In this document: positions 1-6,163 of the stretch, in pieces
How positions within the stretch are numbered: position 1 is the first letter of the stretch
Layout: the number at the start of each line of letters is the position of its first letter
Assembly: GCA_017652545.1 (NCBI GenBank)
Contig: JAGCAV010000474.1
Span: 1 to 8,722 of the forward strand
Source: Lachnospiraceae bacterium
GTDB lineage: Bacteria; Bacillota_A; Clostridia; Lachnospirales; Lachnospiraceae
Length of the DNA: 8,722 nt
Direction of reading: 5' to 3'
The notes under the pieces: model-generated
What the model saw: the letters and a program-made list of their open reading frames with translations, nothing else
Told to the model about the DNA's origin: nothing
The model's database searches: none
Position numbers and translations under genes: made by a program

Positions 1-624
1 TGCGCGGACGGCGGAAGCTGCCTGGATGAATGGATGCCCGGCACCGCGCTGTTCGACCATGCCGTTTATCAGGTGGAACTGGCACGAAGGATCAGTGTGC
101 TGGACGGGATCCTCTGGCATCAGGGAGAAAACGACTGTACGGCCGAGCTGATCGCGACATACCCGGAGCGGTTCGAACGGTTCCTTTCAGGACTGCGGCA
201 GGCGCTGCAGGCGCAGGATCTTCCCTTTATGATCGGCGGTCTGGGAGATTATCTGATCGAGTGTACGCTCTACAACGATTTTACGAAAACGCCACTCATG
301 AATGAGGCCCTTTTCTCCCTGGCTGACACAAATGAGAACTGCCGGTTTGTTTCGGCTGCGGGACTTGAGAGCAATCCAGACCTGCTGCATCTGAATGCCG
401 CATCCCAGAGAAAATTCGGACTGCGTTATTACGAGGCTTACAGTCAGGGACGGCATGTGACAGGCCCGGTGGAAGGGGAAGATGAGCAGGCGTTCACGGC
501 TGATCAGTACATGGCCATGACGCCGGAAGAAAAAGTGGAACTTCTGAGGAAGGATCTCGAAGACGGGATCATCACAAAGCAGGAATATGACATGCGCGCG
601 GAGGATCTGGTCCGCCAGATGTAA
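1..624 (+). CDS. Sialate O-acetylesterase-like SGNH hydrolase, C-terminal part, with SHOCT-like tail (partial)
   Basis: The reading frame is open from base 1, so the start lies outside the window and 207 residues are visible. The segment ILWHQGENDC (around visible residues 36-45) matches the conserved W-x-QGE-x-D block of the SASA/sialate O-acetylesterase family. D127 and H130 in DLLHLN, followed by a KFGLRYYEAY helix, look like the Asp-x-x-His end of the SGNH catalytic triad. The GQSN serine block would be upstream and is not seen. Enzymes of this family remove O-acetyl groups from sialic acids or other acylated sugars. The last ~35 residues (MTPEEKVELLRKDLEDG followed by IITKQEYDMR) look like a SHOCT short C-terminal domain, which is odd for an esterase. 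The gene ends 67 bases before dctP on the same strand, so it may belong to the transporter operon. The family is well supported; the substrate is not. Confidence 0.82.
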   Translation, partial: CADGGSCLDEWMPGTALFDHAVYQVELARRISVLDGILWHQGENDCTAELIATYPERFERFLSGLRQALQAQDLPFMIGGLGDYLIECTLYNDFTKTPLMNEALFSLADTNENCRFVSAAGLESNPDLLHLNAASQRKFGLRYYEAYSQGRHVTGPVEGEDEQAFTADQYMAMTPEEKVELLRKDLEDGIITKQEYDMRAEDLVRQM

Positions 625-635
625 AACAGGGAAAA

Positions 636-669
636 CCTTGCCCGCAAGGCGGGTTAACATAAAAATGTT
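636..669 (+). repeat. Short inverted repeats between esterase gene and dctP
   Basis: Two mutually exclusive small hairpins overlap here: CCTTG (636-640) with CAAGG (645-649), and CCCGC (641-645) with GCGGG (649-653). A third repeat follows, AACAT (656-660) with ATGTT (665-669). No T-run follows the GC-rich stem, so this is not a convincing terminator. It could be a weak attenuator or processing site, or chance. Confidence 0.3.
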
Positions 670-677
670 TCAATATT

Positions 678-684
678 AAGGAGG
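678..684 (+). promoter_or_regulatory. Ribosome binding site of dctP
   Basis: AAGGAGG lies 7 bases before the ATG at 692. It is a near-perfect Shine-Dalgarno sequence, as expected for a highly made binding protein, and it fixes the dctP start. Confidence 0.85.
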
Positions 685-691
685 AAACGTT

Positions 692-1669
692 ATGAAAAAG
701 AAACTGGCAGCTGTACTTGGAATAGCCATGCTTTTCACACTGGGAACTGCTTCTGCAGCACTGGCTGACGCCCAGGTGTTCCGTTTAAGCCACGGCATGG
801 CTGCTGACGGAGCGTTCGGTGTTTACATGGAGCGTTTTTCCGAGCTGGTCGATGAGAAGACGGAAGGAAGATATCAGGTTGATGTGTACCACAACGGACA
901 GCTTGGCTCCGAGCGTGACACGGTAGAGGCCTGCCAGCTGAACAACCTTGACTTTGCCATTGTCAATCAGGCGGTTCTCGCAAACTTCATCCCGAAGTTC
1001 TCCGCTCTGGATCTGCCCTATCTTTTTGAGAGCTACGATCATGTAGACAAGGTGTTCGGCGGAGAGATCGGACAGGAACTGCTCGCCATGATGACAGACA
1101 TCGGCATTGTCGGCGTGGAAGCTTTTGAGTCCGGTTTCCGTAACCTGACGAACAACAAGCATGAAGTGAACTCCGTAGCAGATGTGGACGGCCTGAGAAT
1201 CCGTGTTATGGAAAACCAGATCCATCAGGAGACCTGGAGAACACTCGGCGCAGATCCGGTTCCCATGTCCTGGGGTGATGCTTACACAGCCATGCAGCAG
1301 AACGCGATCGACGGCCAGGAGAACCCCACGGTTGTCATCGAGCAGAACCATGTGGCAGAAGTCAACAAGTATATCTCCATCACGGAGCATGCTTATTCCA
1401 CCACATTCCTGATCTGCAGCCCGAAGGCCTGGAGCAGCATGTCTGAGGAAGATCAGGCACTTGTCAAGGAAGCTGCTGCGCAGGCATCTGCCGAGTACAA
1501 GGAATTTGTCCGCTCCACCGAGCAGGATTCTCTGGATCTGCTGCAGGAAGAGGGCATGACGGTCAGCAATCCTGACAAGCAGGAATTCATCGACGCCACG
1601 GCATCCGTCCGTGAGGCTCATAAGGATGAGTTCGGCGACATCATTGACAGGATCGCGGAAGCGAAATAA
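692..1669 (+). CDS. dctP: TRAP transporter substrate-binding protein (DctP family)
   Basis: This is the extracytoplasmic solute receptor of a tripartite ATP-independent periplasmic-type transporter. It captures the substrate, usually a carboxylate or sugar acid, and hands it to DctQM. The protein has 325 residues, normal for the family. Residues 1-27 form a signal peptide: KKK, a hydrophobic core, and an A-D-A cleavage site before Q28. There is no lipobox cysteine, so how it stays at a Gram-positive surface is unclear. Family hallmarks are LGSERD (71-76), FRNLTN (149-154), GLRIRV (167-172) and DGQENP (207-212). R171 lines up with the arginine that binds the substrate carboxylate in SiaP/DctP proteins, and N211 with a conserved pocket residue. 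The neighbours dctQ and dctM complete the system. The substrate cannot be read from these motifs. The family call is very secure. Confidence 0.95.
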   Translation: MKKKLAAVLGIAMLFTLGTASAALADAQVFRLSHGMAADGAFGVYMERFSELVDEKTEGRYQVDVYHNGQLGSERDTVEACQLNNLDFAIVNQAVLANFIPKFSALDLPYLFESYDHVDKVFGGEIGQELLAMMTDIGIVGVEAFESGFRNLTNNKHEVNSVADVDGLRIRVMENQIHQETWRTLGADPVPMSWGDAYTAMQQNAIDGQENPTVVIEQNHVAEVNKYISITEHAYSTTFLICSPKAWSSMSEEDQALVKEAAAQASAEYKEFVRSTEQDSLDLLQEEGMTVSNPDKQEFIDATASVREAHKDEFGDIIDRIAEAK

Positions 1670-1701
1670 TACCTGTCCGGGAATGTAAAAAGAACAGCTG
1701 C

Positions 1702-1742
1702 GGCGGGATTTGCATCAGATCACGGACGATGCAGATCCCGTC
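1702..1742 (+). promoter_or_regulatory. Long intercistronic RNA hairpin between dctP and dctQ
   Basis: Bases 1702-1716 pair with 1728-1742 over 15 continuous base pairs, counting two G-U wobbles (1703/1741 and 1710/1734), with an 11-base loop. No T-run follows, so it is not a standard terminator. A hairpin just after a binding-protein gene often protects that part of the mRNA from 3' decay, or causes partial attenuation, so that more receptor than membrane subunit is made. That role is inferred. Confidence 0.7.
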
Positions 1743-1754
1743 CGTTATACGGAT

Positions 1755-1801
1755 CCTGCCTCTGCGCAGGAAGCAGATCCCCGAAAACAGCGTATTTTCG
1801 G
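1755..1801 (+). repeat. Two further small hairpins ahead of dctQ
   Basis: CCTGC and GCAGG (within 1755-1770) can form a short stem. CCGAAAA (1781-1787) pairs exactly with TTTTCGG (1795-1801) around a 7-base loop. With the 1702-1742 hairpin they make the whole dctP-dctQ gap structured. The last stem ends 7 bases before the dctQ ribosome binding site, so it could affect access to that site. Confidence 0.45.
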
Positions 1802-1808
1802 CAGATGG

Positions 1809-1813
1809 GGAGG
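1809..1813 (+). promoter_or_regulatory. Ribosome binding site deciding the dctQ TTG start
   Basis: GGAGG within GGGGAGGGAG is 7 bases before the TTG at 1821. The alternative in-frame TTG at 1710 has no comparable site and lies inside the stem of the 1702-1742 hairpin. Confidence 0.7.
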
Positions 1814-1820
1814 GAGTTTT

Positions 1821-2315
1821 TTGAAAACATTTGAGAAGGTTATTGTCACAATTCAGAAAATCGTCAATGGAATCATAGGCGCATTCCTGGCGATCATGAT
1901 GTGCGTGATTTTGCTGCAGACATTTACCAGGTATGTCATCTTTTACAGCCTTCCCTGGTCGGAAGAACTGTCAAGGTATCTGTTTATCGGTATGATCTGT
2001 CTTGGTGTGAATATCGGTGTATCAAAGGACCTGATGATCAGGATCGATGCCATTGATACGAAGCTGAATGAAGCACAGAAAAGATGGTTTTCGGTAGGCT
2101 ACCTGGTCCTGGAACTGTTTACTTCCATTTTCCTGTTTATCAGCACCTTTGATATGGTGCGGATCGGAAAACTGCAGCGCAGTGCGGCCATGCGGATTCC
2201 CATGAATTACATGTATCTGGTTTTCACTGTGGGATATTTTCTTGCGATACTGGCGATACTTTTGAAACTGTATCAGACGGTACAGGTCATTCGTAATCAG
2301 AAGGAGGGATCATAA
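1821..2315 (+). CDS. dctQ: TRAP transporter small membrane subunit (DctQ family)
   Basis: This is the four-helix small permease subunit that partners DctM in the cytoplasmic membrane. Starting at TTG 1821 it has 164 residues, typical for DctQ. Hydrophobic segments lie around residues 14-34, 52-68, 91-110 and 131-150. The family-type sequence PWSEELSRYLF (45-55) follows helix 1, and RIPMNYMY (125-132) precedes helix 4. The frame is open back to another TTG at 1710, but the extra 37 residues are polar, do not look like DctQ and overlap an RNA hairpin, so I reject that start. The stop codon overlaps the dctM ATG by one base (TAATG), pointing to coupled translation of the two membrane subunits. 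Identification is secure; the start is likely but not proven. Confidence 0.9.
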   Translation: MKTFEKVIVTIQKIVNGIIGAFLAIMMCVILLQTFTRYVIFYSLPWSEELSRYLFIGMICLGVNIGVSKDLMIRIDAIDTKLNEAQKRWFSVGYLVLELFTSIFLFISTFDMVRIGKLQRSAAMRIPMNYMYLVFTVGYFLAILAILLKLYQTVQVIRNQKEGS

Positions 2316-3595
2316 TGCCGGCTCCTGCAATTATCATGCTTATTCTGGTCGTTGTGCTTGCAGCCCTGGGTCTGCCGCTCGCCTGGGCGCTTTCCCTGGG
2401 GAGCGTGGTAGCGGTCCTGATCGATCCCACCCTTTCCCTGGGTGCCTGCACACAGAAGATCTTTACCGGCGGAGATAACTTTGCCATGCTGGCGATCCCC
2501 GCGTTTTTCCTTGCCGGCGACATCATGTCAAAGGGAGGTCTGTCACAGAGACTGGTTGCTCTGGCCGATTCCATGATCGGATGGATCTCGGGCGGCATTT
2601 CCCTGGTCTCCATCGTGGGCTGTACATTCTTTGCGGCCATTTCCGGATCGTCTGTCGCGACGACGGCAGCCATCGGCGGGATCATGTATCCCGAAATGGT
2701 CAAGCGCAAATATCCGGAGGATTATTCTGCGGCTGTACAGGCAGTGGGCGGTACGCTGGGCATCGTCATTCCGCCCAGTGTGGTGTTCGTCATATACGGA
2801 AACATTACGAACACCAGCGTCTCCAAACTTCTGATATCCGGTATCCTGCCCGGGATCATTACCGGATTTGCGCTGTGCCTGTATGCGTATATCAAGGCAA
2901 AAAAATACGGATATTCAAAGAACGACGGGTTCTCCTTCCCGCTGTTCCTGAAATCCTTCAAGAGCGCCTTCTGGGCCCTGCTGATGCCGATCATTATTCT
3001 CGGCGGTATCTACGGCGGCGTATTTACCCCCACTGAGTCGGCAGTTGTCGCCGTGTTCTACGGCCTGATCGTATGCCTGTTCATTTTCAGGGAGATCAAC
3101 ATGAAAAGGGTATGGCGGATCGTGCAGGATACGGCAGCCAGCGCAGCCAACCTGATGTTCCTTGTCATGTCCGCGCTTCTGTTCGGATACCTGATCACGT
3201 ACTACAACATACCTGTCTATGTGACCCAGGCATTCCTGGCCGTGGCCGCCAACCGGTATGTTTTCATGGGCCTGATCGTGGTCCTGCTTCTGATCTGCGG
3301 CATGTTCCTGGAGGTTTCCGTGACAAACCTGATCCTGGGTCCGATCCTGGCACCGATCGCGGCATCCTTCGGCGTGGATCCCATCCACTTCGGTATGGTG
3401 TTCGTGTTCCTGCTGGCGCTCGGACAGGCTACGCCGCCTTTCGGGGCAACCATGTTTGTCGCCTGCGGCCTGAGCGGCAGACCGGTATCGGGTGTATCAA
3501 AACAGCTGATCCCGTTCATCATCGTGGAGATCCTGTGCGCGATCCTGTTTGCGTTCGTGCCGGCCATATCCACGTTCCTGCCGAACGCGCTGTAA
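2315..3595 (+). CDS. dctM: TRAP transporter large membrane subunit (DctM family)
   Basis: This is the transport subunit of the TRAP system, driving uptake with an ion gradient, commonly sodium, rather than ATP. It has 426 residues, the usual length, and is hydrophobic throughout with many predicted membrane helices. Recognisable DctM stretches include AIPAFFLAGDIMSKGG, the GSSVATTAAIGGIMYPEM region, GTLGIVIPPS, and near the C-terminus GQATPPFGATMFVACGLSG. An AAGGAGG site at 2301-2307 lies 7 bases before the ATG, which overlaps the dctQ stop by one base. The gene is complete and ends just before a strong terminator, so it closes the transporter operon. Confidence 0.96.
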   Translation: MPAPAIIMLILVVVLAALGLPLAWALSLGSVVAVLIDPTLSLGACTQKIFTGGDNFAMLAIPAFFLAGDIMSKGGLSQRLVALADSMIGWISGGISLVSIVGCTFFAAISGSSVATTAAIGGIMYPEMVKRKYPEDYSAAVQAVGGTLGIVIPPSVVFVIYGNITNTSVSKLLISGILPGIITGFALCLYAYIKAKKYGYSKNDGFSFPLFLKSFKSAFWALLMPIIILGGIYGGVFTPTESAVVAVFYGLIVCLFIFREINMKRVWRIVQDTAASAANLMFLVMSALLFGYLITYYNIPVYVTQAFLAVAANRYVFMGLIVVLLLICGMFLEVSVTNLILGPILAPIAASFGVDPIHFGMVFVFLLALGQATPPFGATMFVACGLSGRPVSGVSKQLIPFIIVEILCAILFAFVPAISTFLPNAL

Positions 3596-3612
3596 AAAAG
3601 AGTATAAAGAAA

Positions 3613-3660
3613 ACAGGGAGATCCGCGAGCGCGCCGCGTTCACGGATCTCCCTGTCTTTT
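3613..3660. terminator. Bidirectional rho-independent terminator between dctM and the isomerase gene
   Basis: ACAGGGAGATCCG (3613-3625) pairs perfectly with CGGATCTCCCTGT (3643-3655), giving 13 base pairs and a 17-base loop. TCTTTT follows on the plus strand. An A-rich stretch precedes it (AAAGAAAA), which becomes a T-run on the minus strand. It can end transcription of dctM rightward and of the convergent isomerase gene leftward. Confidence 0.92.
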
Positions 3661-3670
3661 CAACAGGTTT

Positions 3671-4894
3671 TTATTTTCCAACTGCTGCCGCGATGGACAC
3701 ACCCACCGGAACATACGGGATCAGCATGGCCTGCAGGGCATGGTAGATGTCCGGCTTCCCGGGCCAGACCGTATCCAGCACGTTATTGCTGCGATCGAGC
3801 TGATGGAACCAGGAACCGTTTTTGTGGTCGATGACCTTCTCGTCAAGGTACTGCATGAACTGCGCGTAATCATCGGCATAGGCGGTATCCCCAGTCAGCT
3901 GCAGCAGGGTTGCCGAAGTGTTGATGGCTTCCGCCAGCGTCCAGTGCATCCGGTCATGGACAACGGGCTGTCCTTCCCAGTCAGTGGTGTAGACAAGACC
4001 GGGGGCGCCATCCGCGTTCCACCCGTCCGAGACGGCGCGCCGGAACAGGTTCGCCGCGGCGTCAAGATACGGCTCGCGTCCGCCGTCTTCCCTGAAGGCT
4101 GAGACCGCCCACTGGGCAATGAGCCTGGACCACTCGATCCCATGTCCGGGGGTCGCGCCGAAGGGCTTGAACTGGTCATCCGGCTTATCCTTGTTGCAGT
4201 CAAGGTCCGGCTGCCAGTCCTGCGTGAAATGTTCGGGGATCCGCCAGCCGTTGTCTTTCGCCCATCCGATCACGCGGTCGATGATCCTGCCTGCCCGGAC
4301 ACGGTACGTCTCGTTGCCGGTCACGTCCGCCACAGCCAGGAAAGCTTCCACACTGTGCATGTTCGCGTTCAGCCCGCGGTAGGGGTCACAGACCGTAAAC
4401 TCCGTGTTCCAGGTATCCCGGGCAAGGCCTTCCTTCTCATCCCAGAAGAATCTGTCATATACGTCAAGCGCCTTGTCAAGGAGCGCTTTCCCGTCCGGCC
4501 TGCCGCTGATGACGCCTGAACAGCCGGCAAGGATGACAAAGGCATGGGCGTAGCAGTGCTTGCCGGGGAGAATGTCTCCGGAGGATGTCAGCCCTGCATA
4601 CCATCCGTCGTTTTTCCGGTCAAAAAGCTCTCCCAGCAGACCGCTCAGCGCCGCGTCAGCCAGTTCGCCGCACCCTTCCTTTCCGAGCAGAGCACCCAGC
4701 GCGTAGGAATGGACCATGCGGCTGGTGATCCAGGTCTCACGCGGCCGGTCCTTCCAGGGCGTTCCGTCGTCGCCCAGATACCAGGAACCGCCGCCGGGAG
4801 ACGCAAAAGAGCGCCCGAAGCGGAGCAGGATGTCCGCCTGCGAGGAGAGAAAAGCGCGGTTTTCCGGGGTGCCGTAGACATATTTTTTATCCAT
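3671..4894 (-). CDS. AGE-superfamily aldose-ketose isomerase (YihS/mannose isomerase-like)
   Basis: This 407-residue protein belongs to the N-acylglucosamine 2-epimerase superfamily of (alpha/alpha)6-barrel sugar isomerases and epimerases. From memory it aligns along its whole length with E. coli YihS (sulfoquinovose isomerase, also active on mannose/fructose). Matching blocks are WITSRM (55-60), NANMHSVEAF (177-186), the EHF-W-P-D-NKD run (221-236), FGATPGHGIEW (245-255), DWEGQPVV (305-312), NGSW (359-362) and GKPDIYH (379-385). Likely catalytic or ring-contact residues are R59, H180, E183, H251, E254 and H385. Two YihS positions I recall as contacting the sulfonate (Q362, Q379) are H364 and P381 here, as in mannose-isomerase-type members. 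GGAGG (minus strand, 4901-4905) lies 6 bases before the ATG. The gene is transcribed alone, opposite to both neighbouring operons. The superfamily is certain; mannose, sulfoquinovose or another sugar remains open. An automatic 'GlcNAc 2-epimerase' label would be less apt. Confidence 0.88.
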   Translation of the reverse strand: MDKKYVYGTPENRAFLSSQADILLRFGRSFASPGGGSWYLGDDGTPWKDRPRETWITSRMVHSYALGALLGKEGCGELADAALSGLLGELFDRKNDGWYAGLTSSGDILPGKHCYAHAFVILAGCSGVISGRPDGKALLDKALDVYDRFFWDEKEGLARDTWNTEFTVCDPYRGLNANMHSVEAFLAVADVTGNETYRVRAGRIIDRVIGWAKDNGWRIPEHFTQDWQPDLDCNKDKPDDQFKPFGATPGHGIEWSRLIAQWAVSAFREDGGREPYLDAAANLFRRAVSDGWNADGAPGLVYTTDWEGQPVVHDRMHWTLAEAINTSATLLQLTGDTAYADDYAQFMQYLDEKVIDHKNGSWFHQLDRSNNVLDTVWPGKPDIYHALQAMLIPYVPVGVSIAAAVGK

Positions 4895-4930
4895 AATGAA
4901 CCTCCACTCATAATCCGGAACCTTTTAAAT

Positions 4931-4959
4931 ATGATAGCCTTGCCGTGGAAAAAAAACAA
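4931..4959 (-). promoter_or_regulatory. Candidate promoter of the isomerase gene
   Basis: On the minus strand TTGTTT (4954-4959) and TATCAT (4931-4936) sit 17 bases apart, a fair sigma-A match. They lie about 37 bases upstream of the isomerase start codon. This is based on consensus matching only. Confidence 0.4.
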
Positions 4960-5005
4960 CCTGATTCTCCTGCCCGTTATCATTCACGGATGTACCTTTT
5001 TCAGA

Positions 5006-5034
5006 TGGACAGGCGGTCGTTTTTCGGGTATTCT
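5006..5034 (+). promoter_or_regulatory. Candidate promoter of the kinase-gnd-aldolase operon
   Basis: TGGACA (5006-5011, 5 of 6 bases of the -35 consensus) and TATTCT (5029-5034, 4 of 6 of the -10 consensus) are exactly 17 bases apart. Transcription would start near 5041, giving a leader of about 43 bases before the ATG at 5084. I see no clear operator palindrome in the 189-base divergent gap. Confidence 0.55.
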
Positions 5035-5083
5035 GTAGACAGAAGGCATTTTGGATTTACCAACAGGAAAGGAGATCAGATCC

Positions 5084-6151
5084 ATGAAATGCAATAACGG
5101 GAAATATGCGTTGATGACGGTTACCAGTATGGGCCTGCGCCTGATTCCGACAGATCGCCAGCCGGTTCACACCAGCGATACTTTTGTCCTGACATCGACC
5201 AGCGCCGAGAGCAATGTGCTTAATGTCTCCGCTTCCCTTGGCCTGCCGGTCAAGGTGCTGACGAAATTTGTCAAAGGCAGCGTCATGGCGGAATTTATCA
5301 AGAGAAAGCTGCGTGAGCGCGGGATCGAGTACGAAGGAAAAGAGGTGCCGCAGGGGGATGCATGGGGATATCGTCACCAGATCAATATTGCCGACAATGG
5401 ATACGGACTCCGCGGCCCCAGGGTTCAGAATGACAGAGCCGGAGAAGTCGGGCGCACCATTTCCGCCGAAGACTTTGATCTGAAGCGCCTGTTTGAGGAG
5501 GAGGGCTGCAAGATCCTCCATCTTTCAGGCCTGATCGCCGCGCTGTCGCCGGAAACGGGAAAATGCTGCGTTGAGGTTGCCAGAGCCGCCAAGAAGAGCG
5601 GGACACTGATCGCTTTCGACCTGAATTACCGCGCTTCGTTCTGGGAGAACCGCGAGGAGGAACTGACTCAGATCTTCCACGATATTGCCTCCCTGGCTGA
5701 CATCCTGATCGGCAATGAGGAAGATTTCCAGCTGGCGCTGCACATTCCGGGACCGGAGACCGAAGGCAAGAACGTCAGCAAGCTGGACAGCTTCAAGGAG
5801 ATGATCGGCCGTGTGAGAGAGAAGTACGGCAATGCCACCGTTTTCGCGACCACACTGCGCCAGGTCCTGAATGCCAATGAGCATATGTGGGGCTGCGTCA
5901 TGCTGGCCGACGGGAAGTGGTATAACGAAGAACCCAGACCGATCCAGATCTATGACCGGATCGGCGGCGGAGACGGCTTTGTCAGCGGCCTGCTTTACGG
6001 TATCGCGCAGGGCTGGGAGTATGAGAAGTGCATGCAGTTCGGCTGGGCGACCGGCGTGATGGCAACGACCGTGAAGGAAGACTACGCTTCTCCGCTGGAT
6101 GAGGACCAGGTGTGGAGCATCTACAAGGGCAATGCACGTGTGAAGAGATAA
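5084..6151 (+). CDS. PfkB-family sugar kinase, 2-keto-3-deoxygluconate kinase-like
   Basis: This is a ribokinase/PfkB-fold kinase that should transfer phosphate from ATP to a sugar or sugar acid in the cytoplasm. ATG 5084 was chosen because AAAGGAG (5068-5074) precedes it by 9 bases; the frame stays open to a TTG at 5051 but with no such site. The protein has 355 residues. DRIGGGDGF (291-299) is the ATP-anion-hole motif with D297 as likely catalytic base. FDLNYRASFW (178-187), IGNEEDF (209-215), the DRAG segment (117-120) and the GNARVKR end (349-355) are typical of KDG-kinase-like proteins. The N-terminal substrate motif, usually GGAEANVA, reads TSAESNV (39-45) and lacks the double glycine, so the substrate may differ from KDG. 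It is first in its operon, 12 bases before gnd. Gluconate, KDG or a ketose could be the substrate; none is proven. Confidence 0.85.
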   Translation: MKCNNGKYALMTVTSMGLRLIPTDRQPVHTSDTFVLTSTSAESNVLNVSASLGLPVKVLTKFVKGSVMAEFIKRKLRERGIEYEGKEVPQGDAWGYRHQINIADNGYGLRGPRVQNDRAGEVGRTISAEDFDLKRLFEEEGCKILHLSGLIAALSPETGKCCVEVARAAKKSGTLIAFDLNYRASFWENREEELTQIFHDIASLADILIGNEEDFQLALHIPGPETEGKNVSKLDSFKEMIGRVREKYGNATVFATTLRQVLNANEHMWGCVMLADGKWYNEEPRPIQIYDRIGGGDGFVSGLLYGIAQGWEYEKCMQFGWATGVMATTVKEDYASPLDEDQVWSIYKGNARVKR

Positions 6152-6163
6152 AGAAAGGATAAG

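Noticed and set aside
636..669. Terminator between the esterase gene and dctP
   Set aside because: The stems are only 5 bp, compete with each other and lack a following T-run, so they do not qualify as a rho-independent terminator.
785..1621. 278-codon open frame on the minus strand
   Set aside because: It is antisense to dctP, matches no family I recognise, and dctP has clear family motifs, a signal peptide and a strong ribosome binding site.
3073..3834. 253-codon plus-strand frame over the end of dctM and the terminator
   Set aside because: It is a shifted frame of dctM, rich in Arg/Pro/His, and runs through the bidirectional terminator into the antisense of the isomerase gene.
1..4894. 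Sialic acid (nan) operon
   Set aside because: The esterase, TRAP and AGE families fit superficially, but no lyase, ManNAc kinase or deaminase is present and the isomerase resembles YihS/mannose isomerase.
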